Shown piece after piece: positions 1-8,900 of a DNA stretch of 64,000 nt. The DNA comes from Aestuariibaculum lutulentum (lineage in GTDB: Bacteria; Bacteroidota; Bacteroidia; Flavobacteriales; Flavobacteriaceae), in assembly GCF_032926325.1 (NCBI RefSeq), contig NZ_CP136709.1, forward strand, positions 2,136,001-2,200,000, in the 5' to 3' direction. The notes below the pieces were generated by a model. It ran no database searches, was not told the origin of the DNA, and saw nothing but the letters and a program-made list of their open reading frames with translations. Position numbers and translations under genes: made by a program. Within the stretch, counting starts at the first letter, position 1. Each line of letters starts with the position of its first letter.

Positions 1-402
1 GCTTCTTTAAAAGATGGTATCGTGTCTTTAAAATTCCAACTTGTAGAAAATGAGTACTTCAAAACAGCTATTTTTTCTACTGAAGAATATTACAACGTAA
101 ACCGTGAATTAAGCTTTACAGAGTTTGAAATTTCATTCTCAGATATTTTAACGAAACCAGCCTATTGGAACCGAACTTTCGATGGTTATTTAGGAAACTG
201 GACTGCTAAGAAAGTGTATTTAATTGCCGAATTGGCTGGTGTAAGTGTTGAGAAACTAACCGTTACGCCTTCTATTCAGGAGCTTTTTGCTTTCACAAGA
301 ATTTTAAGAGACCATTTAAAAGCGCAACAATTGGCCGGAACGCCAGTATTGGAAGATGATGGAACAGAAATGGCTGTTGGACCTTATGCCGCTTTAATCT
401 AA
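1..402 (+). CDS. DUF4843-type lipoprotein, C-terminal fragment (cut by window edge)
   Basis: The reading frame is open from base 1, so the gene begins upstream of the window. The visible ~133 residues match the C-terminal half of the complete DUF4843-type lipoprotein at 10727-11515. Both share the SxTEFEI(S/A)xSDILTxPxYW block and the ending GTPVLEDDGTxM followed by GPYAA. Family role: accessory surface lipoprotein encoded with SusC/SusD; molecular function is not established. The stop lies 10 nt before the PKD-like gene, so the two are probably co-transcribed. By analogy with the second locus, a SusC/SusD pair probably lies just left of the window (inference). Confidence 0.85.
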   Translation, partial: ASLKDGIVSLKFQLVENEYFKTAIFSTEEYYNVNRELSFTEFEISFSDILTKPAYWNRTFDGYLGNWTAKKVYLIAELAGVSVEKLTVTPSIQELFAFTRILRDHLKAQQLAGTPVLEDDGTEMAVGPYAALI

Positions 403-412
403 AATATTAAAC

Positions 413-1897
413 ATGATGATTTTAAAAATAAAATTTCAGCAACTGTTCGCGCTGCTTGTAACGCTAATGTTGGCTGTTTCTTGTATGGATGATTTAGGTA
501 ATTACGATTACCAGGATATTAACGAAGTAGCATTCGGGAATATTGATGAAAAATATGTTGTAAAGCGATTCGATAATCTGGTAATTAATCCGGAAGTATA
601 TTTTAGGCTTGATGAAAGTGGAATGGGAGAATATGAATACCGTTGGGTTGCCGTTAAAGATACAGGAATAGGAATACAGGAGTTAACCGAACTATCGGAA
701 AGTAAAAATCTGGACGAGGTTATTTCGCTAGTACCAGGTGACTATTTTGGTTATTATTTCGTGAAGGATGTAAAAACCGGAATAGAAACGCAATACCGTT
801 TTGATATTGAAGTTACCAACTCAATTTATGAAGGCTGGTTGGTTTTGAGTGATGGTACAGATGCTCCTCAATTAGATATGATATCGCTTATTGACGGAGA
901 GTACAGTCCTATTTATAATGTACTGGATGGTTCTGGAATTGAACTAGGTGGTGAAGCCGGATTTGTATATACCTTTGGATATGATATAAATTTTTACGGC
1001 ATTTATGTGTCCACATCGGGTAATGGTACCACTAAGATACATCCGGATACCTTCGAATGGTTGCCTACCTATACCATAGCAAACGAATTTGTAACACCGC
1101 AACCTGCCGATCTGGAATTAGATAATTTAGAATCGCAATCTGGAAGAACAGGTTTTGCCTTATTTGGCGGCAATGCGTATTATTATAACACTGTTATTGG
1201 TACGGCTTACAGTAGTCCGATTAATATTTTGGGAGGAACACAGTTTGAAGTGTCTCCAATGATAGGTAAAGGAGGGCAAACGACCTATTCGGCCATGTAC
1301 GATAATACTAATAAACGTTTTGTAAGGTCGTACCGTGGGCGCATGTATACGTTTGCAGCATCGGCTTCTACCAAGTTCGATTATAACAACACTGGCATGG
1401 AACTGGTTTATATGAAAAGTAATGATTATGGTGGTTACAACGGTGCTGCTGTATTTAGTATACTACGTGATCCTGCTACATCAAAATATTATCTTGCCGT
1501 TTTCAATATGAGTAATTCTGCTCAGCTATACTATGGTGAAATTACAGATCCTAATTTTGCACAAGCTTCTAATATTACCGTTAATCCTGTTTACGGTTAC
1601 TTATATTACAATATTGGATCTAAAGTATATCGATACGATTGGAATCCTGAAATACCGGCAACAAGGTTGGAGTTAGATGCAGGTAATGACGAAATTACCA
1701 TGCTTAAATTCCATGATTTTATTGGAGGTAAAGCTGAATATGTTACAATGCAAAATCATTTAATTGTTGGTCGCCATAATGGTACCGAAGGAAAACTGGA
1801 GTTTTACGATGTATTAAATTTAAATCAACCTTTAAATTTAGTAGACACCTATTCTGGTTTTGGTAAAGTGAAAAGTATTAGTTACAGACAGCGTTAG
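413..1897 (+). CDS. PKD-like domain lipoprotein (SusCD-associated), first copy
   Basis: 494 residues. A hydrophobic N-terminus ends in the lipobox LAVSC followed by MDD, predicting an outer-membrane lipoprotein. The N-terminal ~120 residues look like a PKD-like (Ig-fold) module and the rest is Tyr/Gly/Asn-rich beta structure. It is a clear paralogue of the protein at 11532-13037: both contain the blocks GIYVSTSGNGT, DTFEW, YDNTNKRFVR and SGFGK/TGFGK near the C-terminus. ATG is present at 413 and 416; either could be used. It follows the DUF4843 gene by 10 nt and ends in a terminator. The role is probably as a surface accessory of a SusCD transporter; ligand unknown. Confidence 0.85.
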   Translation: MMILKIKFQQLFALLVTLMLAVSCMDDLGNYDYQDINEVAFGNIDEKYVVKRFDNLVINPEVYFRLDESGMGEYEYRWVAVKDTGIGIQELTELSESKNLDEVISLVPGDYFGYYFVKDVKTGIETQYRFDIEVTNSIYEGWLVLSDGTDAPQLDMISLIDGEYSPIYNVLDGSGIELGGEAGFVYTFGYDINFYGIYVSTSGNGTTKIHPDTFEWLPTYTIANEFVTPQPADLELDNLESQSGRTGFALFGGNAYYYNTVIGTAYSSPINILGGTQFEVSPMIGKGGQTTYSAMYDNTNKRFVRSYRGRMYTFAASASTKFDYNNTGMELVYMKSNDYGGYNGAAVFSILRDPATSKYYLAVFNMSNSAQLYYGEITDPNFAQASNITVNPVYGYLYYNIGSKVYRYDWNPEIPATRLELDAGNDEITMLKFHDFIGGKAEYVTMQNHLIVGRHNGTEGKLEFYDVLNLNQPLNLVDTYSGFGKVKSISYRQR

Positions 1898-1922
1898 AAA
1901 TAATAAAAAAATGAATTAAAAT

Positions 1923-1960
1923 GGGAGATTTTTGTATTGTACATTATCTCCTGTTTTTTC
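1923..1960 (+). terminator. Terminator after first PKD-like gene
   Basis: A stem GGGAGAT/ATCTCCT with a ~16-nt loop is followed by GTTTTTTC. It sits 26 nt after the PKD-like stop and 17 nt before the next start, so it should limit read-through into the thioredoxin genes. Confidence 0.55.
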
Positions 1961-1976
1961 AATTAATTAGATGTAA

Positions 1977-2825
1977 ATGAAAAATTTTTATAAAATAATT
2001 GTTTTAGCAATTACATTTTTATTGAGTTGTTCAAGTTTTTCTCAAACCAAATTTATTAAAGCATCATGGGAAGAAGTACTTATGCAAGCCAAAAAAGAAA
2101 ATAAATTAATATTTGTCGATTTGTATTTTACCGGGTGTTTTCCTTGTAAGCAAATGGACGATAAGGTGTTTCCTGATTCTAGAGTGGCAGAGGTGTTAAA
2201 TACATCGTTTATCGCTTTTAAATCAGATATTTTTAAGGAAGATATTGGTAAGAAAATTGCCCGGAAATATGGTGTCACAGGTTTTCCTTCGTTTATTGTT
2301 TTAGATGCTAACGGAAATACTATAGAGGTGACTTCAGGGTATCATAGTGTAGAGGAATTAGTCGCAGTATTAGAATTGGCAAAGTCTAATGAGAGTAAAA
2401 AACAATTTAAAGCGTATTCAAAAAAAATACAAGGTGATTATCCACAGTTTTATAACGATGCATATCTAAAGAACAAACGACAAGTGTCTTTCGAGGTGGT
2501 CGATGCGTATTTAAAATCTCAGAAAAATTTAAGTGAAGAAATACCATTTTTAATCATTACAGGTCTACGAATTGGAGGAGAATATGCCGATTACATTATA
2601 GAAAATGCAACATCACTTTCCAGTGCTTATGGACATGTGCCTGTACGAAACTATATAGCTTCTACAGTGAACTTAAAAGCAAAGGTTTTTGCAAATAATA
2701 ATGATATTGATGGTTTTAATAAACTTTTAAGTAAAGTTAAGCCTCATTTTACCGAAAGTGAATGGGAACGATTTAGTGCGGGTTTTGATAAAACTTTTGA
2801 GAAAAACAAAGGTGAATCGAAATAG
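1977..2825 (+). CDS. Periplasmic thioredoxin-fold protein (CFPC active site)
   Basis: 282 residues. A signal sequence ends LLSCSSFSQ, which could be a lipobox (LLSC) or a type I cleavage site. Residues ~25-140 form a thioredoxin domain with the redox pair C54-F-P-C57 and the cis-proline segment GFPSF. Residues ~140-282 are a helical extension of unknown role. The fold and motif support a periplasmic thiol-disulfide oxidoreductase or reductase. It lies between two SusCD-type loci and 50 nt upstream of a second thioredoxin-like gene. The substrate is unknown; a role in reducing an imported or secreted substrate is inference. Confidence 0.85.
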   Translation: MKNFYKIIVLAITFLLSCSSFSQTKFIKASWEEVLMQAKKENKLIFVDLYFTGCFPCKQMDDKVFPDSRVAEVLNTSFIAFKSDIFKEDIGKKIARKYGVTGFPSFIVLDANGNTIEVTSGYHSVEELVAVLELAKSNESKKQFKAYSKKIQGDYPQFYNDAYLKNKRQVSFEVVDAYLKSQKNLSEEIPFLIITGLRIGGEYADYIIENATSLSSAYGHVPVRNYIASTVNLKAKVFANNNDIDGFNKLLSKVKPHFTESEWERFSAGFDKTFEKNKGESK

Positions 2826-2875
2826 AAAAGAAATAGATATATATTTAAAAACAGAAAAGATAATTTAGAATTAAA

Positions 2876-3922
2876 ATGAAGCAAATTAAAACTTTAGCAT
2901 TATTAATTGTGGTAGGTGGTGTGTTTGCCTGCAAAGCAAATCGGTCACATCCTAATTTTGTTGAAATATCAGGAACTATACATAATGCTAAATCTAAAGA
3001 GGTTACGCTTTATACTATGGGAGGTGATAATAAAACAATTGCCATTCAGGAAAATGGAACCTTTAAAGATACGTTCGCTGTGAAGTCCGGTAAATCAGAT
3101 TTTCAAATGTTACTAAACGAAGATCAGGTGATGACTAAATTATATGCCAAGAATGGAGCCAATATTTATTTAGAGGCAGATGCAAGTGATTTTAAAAATA
3201 CCATAAAGTTTAGTAATGACTTTGCTGATTATAATAATTATCAAAGTGAGAAATACAGAATTATCAGCTCTGATATAGGTTTCGACCCTAAAATTTGGTA
3301 TCGTTTTGATGAAGCTGAATTTGAAGAACATGTTAATACGTTAAGAGGAACCTTAAATACTGCTTTGCATTCCTATAAAACTATTACTCCAGAGCAAATA
3401 GAAAAAGAAAATACCTTTACAGAGCGCTATATTAAAAATATTACTTCAAAATATGAGAAGGAACATAGTTTTGCCACAAAGTTAGATAAAGGGAGCGTTT
3501 CTCCTGAATTTGTTGATTATGAAAATTATGATGGCTCTAAAACATCGCTTTCAGATTTTAAAGGTAAGTATGTGTTTATAGATGTCTGGGCAACCTGGTG
3601 TACACCGTGTAAGGCTCAAATTCCTTATTTAGAAGAATTGGAAAAGGAGTATAAAGATGAGAATATCGTTTTTGTTAGTATGTCTGTTGATAAACCATCC
3701 GATAAGGAAAAATGGAGCAAAATGGTGAAAGATAAAAATATGTCTGGCGTACAAATATTGGCTCCAAATGCTACAAAATCTGAGTTTGCTTTGGCCTATA
3801 ATATAAATTCCATTCCACGATTTATATTAATCGATCCGCAAGGTAATATTGTAGATTTCGATGCACCAAGACCATCAAATAAAGAAGCAATTCACAAATT
3901 ATTAGATATTGTGAAATCTTAA
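2876..3922 (+). CDS. TlpA-like thiol:disulfide reductase with DUF4369-like N-terminal domain
   Basis: 348 residues with lipobox VFAC, so probably a lipoprotein. The N-terminal ~200 residues start with the VEISGTI beta-strand pattern typical of DUF4369 domains attached to Bacteroidota TlpA proteins. The C-terminal ~140 residues are an AhpC/TSA-TlpA type thioredoxin domain with WATWC242-T-P-C245 and the cis-proline segment SIPRF. It is paralogous to 19051-20049 over the thioredoxin domain (shared FVDYENY, PYLE/PYLK, IPRFILIDP and APRPS). It is followed by a strong terminator and is probably co-transcribed with the preceding thioredoxin. Family role: reduction of periplasmic disulfides using electrons from DsbD-like proteins. 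Confidence 0.88.
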   Translation: MKQIKTLALLIVVGGVFACKANRSHPNFVEISGTIHNAKSKEVTLYTMGGDNKTIAIQENGTFKDTFAVKSGKSDFQMLLNEDQVMTKLYAKNGANIYLEADASDFKNTIKFSNDFADYNNYQSEKYRIISSDIGFDPKIWYRFDEAEFEEHVNTLRGTLNTALHSYKTITPEQIEKENTFTERYIKNITSKYEKEHSFATKLDKGSVSPEFVDYENYDGSKTSLSDFKGKYVFIDVWATWCTPCKAQIPYLEELEKEYKDENIVFVSMSVDKPSDKEKWSKMVKDKNMSGVQILAPNATKSEFALAYNINSIPRFILIDPQGNIVDFDAPRPSNKEAIHKLLDIVKS

Positions 3923-3933
3923 AATAAAAACAA

Positions 3934-3971
3934 AAACAAAACGGCAATTCAAATGAATTGCCGTTTTGTTT
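3934..3971 (+). terminator. Strong intrinsic terminator after TlpA-like gene
   Basis: A near-perfect 17-bp stem (AAACAAAACGGCAATTC and its complement) around a 4-nt loop, ending in a T-rich tract. It separates the thioredoxin pair from the sigma factor gene. Confidence 0.9.
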
Positions 3972-4021
3972 TATGTAAGATTTTTTTATTAGATTTATAA
4001 TTAAATTCGCTCTAAGTCAAG

Positions 4022-4582
4022 ATGATGAACCTTATTTTACAAGGCATAAGAAATAAAGATGAACAAGTTTTTAAAAACTTGTTTGATAGTCATTACAATG
4101 GCTTGGTAACTTATGCTAATGGCTTTTTATTTGATAAAGACGCCAGCGAAGATTTAGTCCAGGAGGTATACATATATATATGGGAGAATGCTTCTAAAAT
4201 GGACGTGCACACTTCTCTAAATAGTTATCTCTACAGAATGGTTAGAAATCGTTGTTTTAATTATTTAAAATCGATAAAGATTACCGATAATTTTAAATTA
4301 CTCGAATTTAATATAGAATTGTTTTCAGAGCATGTTGTTGAAACTGCTTCAGAAGATGATAAAAAAATTATATATCATCAAATTTTAAAAATTATCGATT
4401 CGCTTCCCGAAAAAATGCAGGAAATAGTCCGTTTAAAATTTATTCAAAATTATACTTACCTTGAAATAGCTGAAGAGCTTGGTGTTTCTGTAAACACGGT
4501 AAAAACGCAGCTTAAGCGATCAAAAATAAAAATTACAGAAATGATTACAGTTGTTTTAGTTTTACTCGATTTGAAGAGATAA
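4022..4582 (+). CDS. FecI-type ECF RNA polymerase sigma factor
   Basis: 186 residues, typical of Bacteroidota ECF sigma factors. Region 2 contains DASEDLVQEVYIYIWEN and region 4 contains the helix-turn-helix YTYLEIAEELGVSVNTVKTQLKRS. The start is one of two adjacent ATGs at 4022/4025. It is followed by a FecR-type anti-sigma and a SusC receptor with an STN domain. In the known FecIRA-like scheme, ligand-loaded receptor signals through FecR to release the sigma factor. A weak -7-like TAAATTCG lies at 4002-4009. A possible ECF-type promoter for the downstream genes lies at 4625-4655. Confidence 0.93.
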   Translation: MMNLILQGIRNKDEQVFKNLFDSHYNGLVTYANGFLFDKDASEDLVQEVYIYIWENASKMDVHTSLNSYLYRMVRNRCFNYLKSIKITDNFKLLEFNIELFSEHVVETASEDDKKIIYHQILKIIDSLPEKMQEIVRLKFIQNYTYLEIAEELGVSVNTVKTQLKRSKIKITEMITVVLVLLDLKR

Positions 4583-4624
4583 ATGAAAGTTTTTAACATT
4601 TTTGTTAAAAAATTATAAAAATTT

Positions 4625-4655
4625 GTCACCCATTGTTAAGGTTGTGTTGTCGTAG
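4625..4655 (+). promoter_or_regulatory. Candidate ECF-sigma promoter upstream of fecR-type gene
   Basis: GTCACCC (4625-4631) and GTCGTAG (4649-4655) are separated by 17 nt, the spacing expected for -35 and -10 elements of an ECF promoter, and lie just ahead of the anti-sigma gene start at 4684. It does not resemble the housekeeping TAnnTTTG box. Recognition by the adjacent sigma factor is inference. Confidence 0.35.
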
Positions 4656-4683
4656 TGTTAAACGAAGACATTAAACCAAACAA

Positions 4684-5817
4684 ATGGAATTCAAATTAAT
4701 CATTAAAAAACTAAACGATACCATAACAGAGGAGGAGAACATTCAGTTTGAATCTTGGTATCAGGAATCTCAAAGACATCGGGATTATTTCGAACACGTC
4801 AAGAATAACTATTCAGATTCAATAAATGATATCGATATTGATAAAGACGCTGCCTGGGAACTTCTTGAGGAAAAAATAAAAGCTTCTCAAAACCAAACAT
4901 CATCATATTGGAAATATGCTGTTGCAGCGATGGTAGTTATTTTACTTAGCGTTCCGGTTTTTACTAAGCTTTTAAAAGAATCATCATCTTCACAAGAATT
5001 TGTAACGACTAAAATTTTACCTGGAGTAGATAAAGCTATTTTAACTTTAGATGATGGCACTCAAATTGCTTTAGAAAACGGAGCTAATTATGAGAAAGAA
5101 AACATTGTTAGTAACGGCGAAAAAATAGTCTACAAATCGCAGGCTAAAAAAAACAATGTTGTTGTTTATAATACCTTAAGCATACCAAGAGGCGGCGAGT
5201 TTTCTATGGAGCTTTCTGATGGTACTAAGGTTCAGTTAAACTCTGAAACTCAAATAAAATATCCTGTAAACTTTATAAAAGGAAGGACCAGACAAGTAGA
5301 ACTTGTTTATGGGGAAGCTTATTTTGAAGTATCATCAAGTGATGAAAACGAGGGAAGCAAGTTTTTTGTATTGAATAATAGTCAAAGCATAGAAGTTGTT
5401 GGTACAAAGTTTAATGTGAAGGCATATAAAGATGAGGACTTTATTTATACCACTTTAGCAGAAGGAAAAGTACAAGTTGAAAGTGAGAACGGAACATTTT
5501 TATTAGAGCCAGGAGAACAGACTGTTTTTAATACCAGAACTAAAGAAATTAGTAAAACAATCACCGATGTACATGCCGAATTAGCCTGGATTGATGGCGA
5601 CTTTATGTTTAATAAAAAGCCATTGCTGGATATTATAAAGGTACTGTCGCGTTGGTATGATGTGGACTTTATTATCGAAGGAGAATCAATTAAACATCAA
5701 AAGTTTAACGGGCAATTAAGCCGAAAACAAAATTTAGAAATCATATTAGAATTAATAAAGACTACAGAAAAGCTTGAGTCTTATGAAATAAAAGGAAAAA
5801 CAATCATTTTGAAATAA
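4684..5817 (+). CDS. FecR-type anti-sigma factor
   Basis: 377 residues. A short cytoplasmic N-terminal part (~80 residues) precedes one membrane segment near residues 78-97 (YWKYAVAAMVVILLSVPVF). The periplasmic part contains a FecR domain (TLDDGTQIALENG, SIPRGGEFSMELSDGT, VELVYGEAYFEV) and a C-terminal DUF4974-like domain (FNKKPLLDIIKVLSRWYDV). It should hold the sigma factor at the membrane and sense the STN domain of the SusC receptor. It lies 101 nt after the sigma gene and 108 nt before the receptor gene. Confidence 0.93.
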   Translation: MEFKLIIKKLNDTITEEENIQFESWYQESQRHRDYFEHVKNNYSDSINDIDIDKDAAWELLEEKIKASQNQTSSYWKYAVAAMVVILLSVPVFTKLLKESSSSQEFVTTKILPGVDKAILTLDDGTQIALENGANYEKENIVSNGEKIVYKSQAKKNNVVVYNTLSIPRGGEFSMELSDGTKVQLNSETQIKYPVNFIKGRTRQVELVYGEAYFEVSSSDENEGSKFFVLNNSQSIEVVGTKFNVKAYKDEDFIYTTLAEGKVQVESENGTFLLEPGEQTVFNTRTKEISKTITDVHAELAWIDGDFMFNKKPLLDIIKVLSRWYDVDFIIEGESIKHQKFNGQLSRKQNLEIILELIKTTEKLESYEIKGKTIILK

Positions 5818-5824
5818 AAAAAAA

Positions 5825-5871
5825 GAGGGAAAAGAATATAAACCTTGGACCGTGAATATTTCTCCCTCCTT
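5825..5871 (+). promoter_or_regulatory. Imperfect hairpin between fecR and susC genes
   Basis: GAGGGAAA and TTTCTCCCTC can pair with a bulge across a ~20-nt loop, followed by a short T/A-rich tract. This may be an attenuator or weak terminator that sets receptor expression relative to the regulators. Pairing is imperfect and function is inference. Confidence 0.3.
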
Positions 5872-5900
5872 ATACATTGAAAATAATTAATTAAAAAGGT

Positions 5901-5913
5901 TTAACTAACTAAT
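5901..5913 (+). promoter_or_regulatory. CTAACTAA-rich leader site of susC-like gene; possible sRNA target
   Basis: The 13 nt TTAACTAACTAAT lie 12 nt upstream of the receptor ATG at 5926. They are perfectly complementary to 47826-47838 inside a candidate small RNA, and 9 nt of them to the repeated units at 37813-37821 and 37980-37988. Pairing would cover the initiation region. The motif is low-complexity, so chance is possible. Confidence 0.25.
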
Positions 5914-5925
5914 TCATGCAAATTT

Positions 5926-8900
5926 ATGAAAATTAACTTAATTAACCTCCGTGCCTTGTTGGGTAAACGGTGTTTAAAAATTATGATGCGAACTCTGATT
6001 TTTTCCTGGTGTTTTACAGTCTTTAGTTTGGCGCCCTCGAATACGTTATCTCAGAATACCAAAATTGTGGTAGATGAAGATAAAGCCGTGACTATAGATC
6101 AAGTTTTTAGCATGATCAGTCATCAAACAGATTATAATTTTATCTATTCTGATGATTTGTTTGAAAACATGTCTTTGGTACATCTTAAAAAAGGAAAAAT
6201 TAAAATTGTTGATTTATTAAAAGAATGTATTATTTCAAATCGTTTGAATTTTTCGATTTCTGAATTTAATACCATCATAATAAAGAAACCCAAACTGGTT
6301 CAGGAAACCATCAGGGGTGTTGTAAAAGACCAGAGCGGAATGCCTCTTCCGGGAGTTACAATTTTAATAAAAGGAACTAACAAAGGAACAACAACCGACT
6401 TTGATGGGCAATATGCTGTTTATGCCGACGATGAAACCGTTTTGGTATTTAGTTATATTGGGTATAAAACCACAGAGATTGTTGTAGGTGAAAAAACTAA
6501 AATAGATGTGGTTCTAGAACCGGATTTAAGTGAACTGGAAGAGGTTGTAGTTACCGGTATTGTTGAAAGAAAGAGAGAAAGTTTTACAGGGGCTGTAACA
6601 ACAGTTTCAGGTGAAGAGTTAAAAGCCATTGGCAATTTAAATATTATAGAAAGTTTAAAAACTTTAGATCCTTCGTTCGTTATAGTAGAAAATAATAATT
6701 TAGGATCGAACCCTAATAGAATTCCAGATATAGAAGTTCGAGGAAAAACCAGTGTGTCTACAGATAATTTAAGAGATGAATTTGGGAATAACCCAAACCA
6801 GCCATTATTTATTTTAGATGGTTTTGAAACCACCCTTCGTGCAATTATAGATTTAGATATGAGCCGCGTGGCATCTATTACTATTTTAAAAGATGCATCC
6901 TCTACGGCGCTTTATGGGGCAAAGGCTGCTAACGGTGTTATTGTTGTGGAAACAGTAAAACCAAAATCGGGAAAATTAAGAATTATGTATAATGCCGATT
7001 TACGATTAGAAATGCCAGACTTAACCGATTATAATTTAATGGATGCCGAGCAAAAGCTTGAATATGAGAAACTGTCAGGGTTATATTATTCAGCAGATGC
7101 AACCGATCAAAAAATATTCGATAGAAGATATAATACCATACTGGCAGAAGTAAAAAGAGGTGTGGATACGTATTGGTTAAACGAACCATTACAGGTTGGG
7201 ATTACTCAAGGACATTCTATTTATGCCGACGGAGGGGATAATGTTTTTACCTATGGTGTAGGCGTGAATTATAGAAATCTTAAAGGTGTAATGAAAGGCT
7301 CTAATCGTGAGACCTGGGGAGCCAATATTGATTTAACTTATCGTAAAGATAAATTGAATATTACCAACCGATTAAGAGTTAATGGGTACGACTCAAACGA
7401 ATCGCCTTATGGTTCTTTTTCAAATTTTGCGAAGGCCAATCCTTATTTCAGAAAAACCGATGAAGAAGGAAATATTACGAAGTTTTTAGATATCGATGGG
7501 TTATTTGGAACAAGCTACAATAATCCTTTGTATAACGGAACACTTAATGTGCTTAACAATACTGATAATTTATTACTTACCAACAACCTTCAGGCTATTT
7601 ATTCCTTTAATAGTAAGTTTAGAGTACAGTCTGGTCTTCAGCTTAGTAAAGGTATAACAACAACGGAAGTGTTTTTACCACCTGAGCATACAGACTTTAA
7701 AGGTGCCAATTACAAACAACGTGGTAGTTACACAAATACACGAACAGACAATTTTAATTTCAGATTAAATACCATGGCCACATATGCTCAGGTATTTAAC
7801 GAAAAACACAGTGTCACAACAAATATTCGTGGTGAAGTAGAAGAAACAAGTTTTGATCGCTTATCAGTTAAAGCGGTTGGATTTCCTTTAGGGACAAATG
7901 GTAATCCTGCTTATGCTTTTAGTTATCAGCCAGATTCTAAGCCATCAACGGCTCAAAGTAAATATAGAAGAGTAAATGTATTGGCAAGTGCAAACTATGC
8001 TTTCGATAATACATATTTTTTAGATGCAACGTATCGTCTTGATGGGTCTACTTCCTTTGGCTCTAATGAGAAATATTCGCCATTCTGGTCTGCAGGTGCA
8101 GGTGTTAATTTACATAGTGCATTCAATATTAATCCAGAGGTAATGTCTCAGTTAAGGTTAAGAGGAAATATAGGTTCTGTGGGTAACCAAGGTTTCGGAA
8201 ATCTGTCATCGGTTACAATTTATGGTTTTGAGCAGTATGTAAATGTTTTTGGTCAGGCAGTTACCGTGAATACCTTGGCTAACCCCGACCTACAATGGCA
8301 AAATACCCTAACAACCAGTGTGGGAATAGACATGACCATGTTTGGAAATAGAGTTAATGCTACTTTTAATGCCTATACAAAAAAGACAGATCCGCTAGTA
8401 GTTAAAATTGACCTGCCATCATCAACTGGAGTATACGGATATCCTATTAATGCCGGTTATATGGATACAAGAGGTATAGAGGCTATTTTAAGAGTATCGC
8501 CAATTTATAATCCTAAAGAGAATTTTATTTGGACGCTTGGCTTAACGGCAAGCGCACTTAAAAATGAATATGGGGGCTTTAATAATATTTTAGAATCGCT
8601 TAACGATCAGGAACGTCAAAATGCAAGTTTAATTCGTTACACAGATGGTTATAGTCCAGACGATATGTGGGCGGTAGAATCTTTAGGTATTGATCCAGGA
8701 ACAGGTAGAGAGGTGTTTCAAACTTTAGATGGAGTGCCAACTTATGTTTACAATTCAGATGACGTAAAAGTTATGGGGAATTCCAGACCTACAGTAGAGG
8801 GAGTTGTAAGTAGTAATCTGCGTTTTAAAAACTTATCTATTGGTGTTAATTTCCGTTATAGAGTAGGTGGTGATGTGTTAAATACTGCATTGTTTAATAA

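Noticed and set aside
2042..2278. Minus-strand frame inside the CFPC thioredoxin gene, and the similar antisense frames in other genes
   Set aside because: They are antisense shadows of strongly supported coding regions with no signal of their own.
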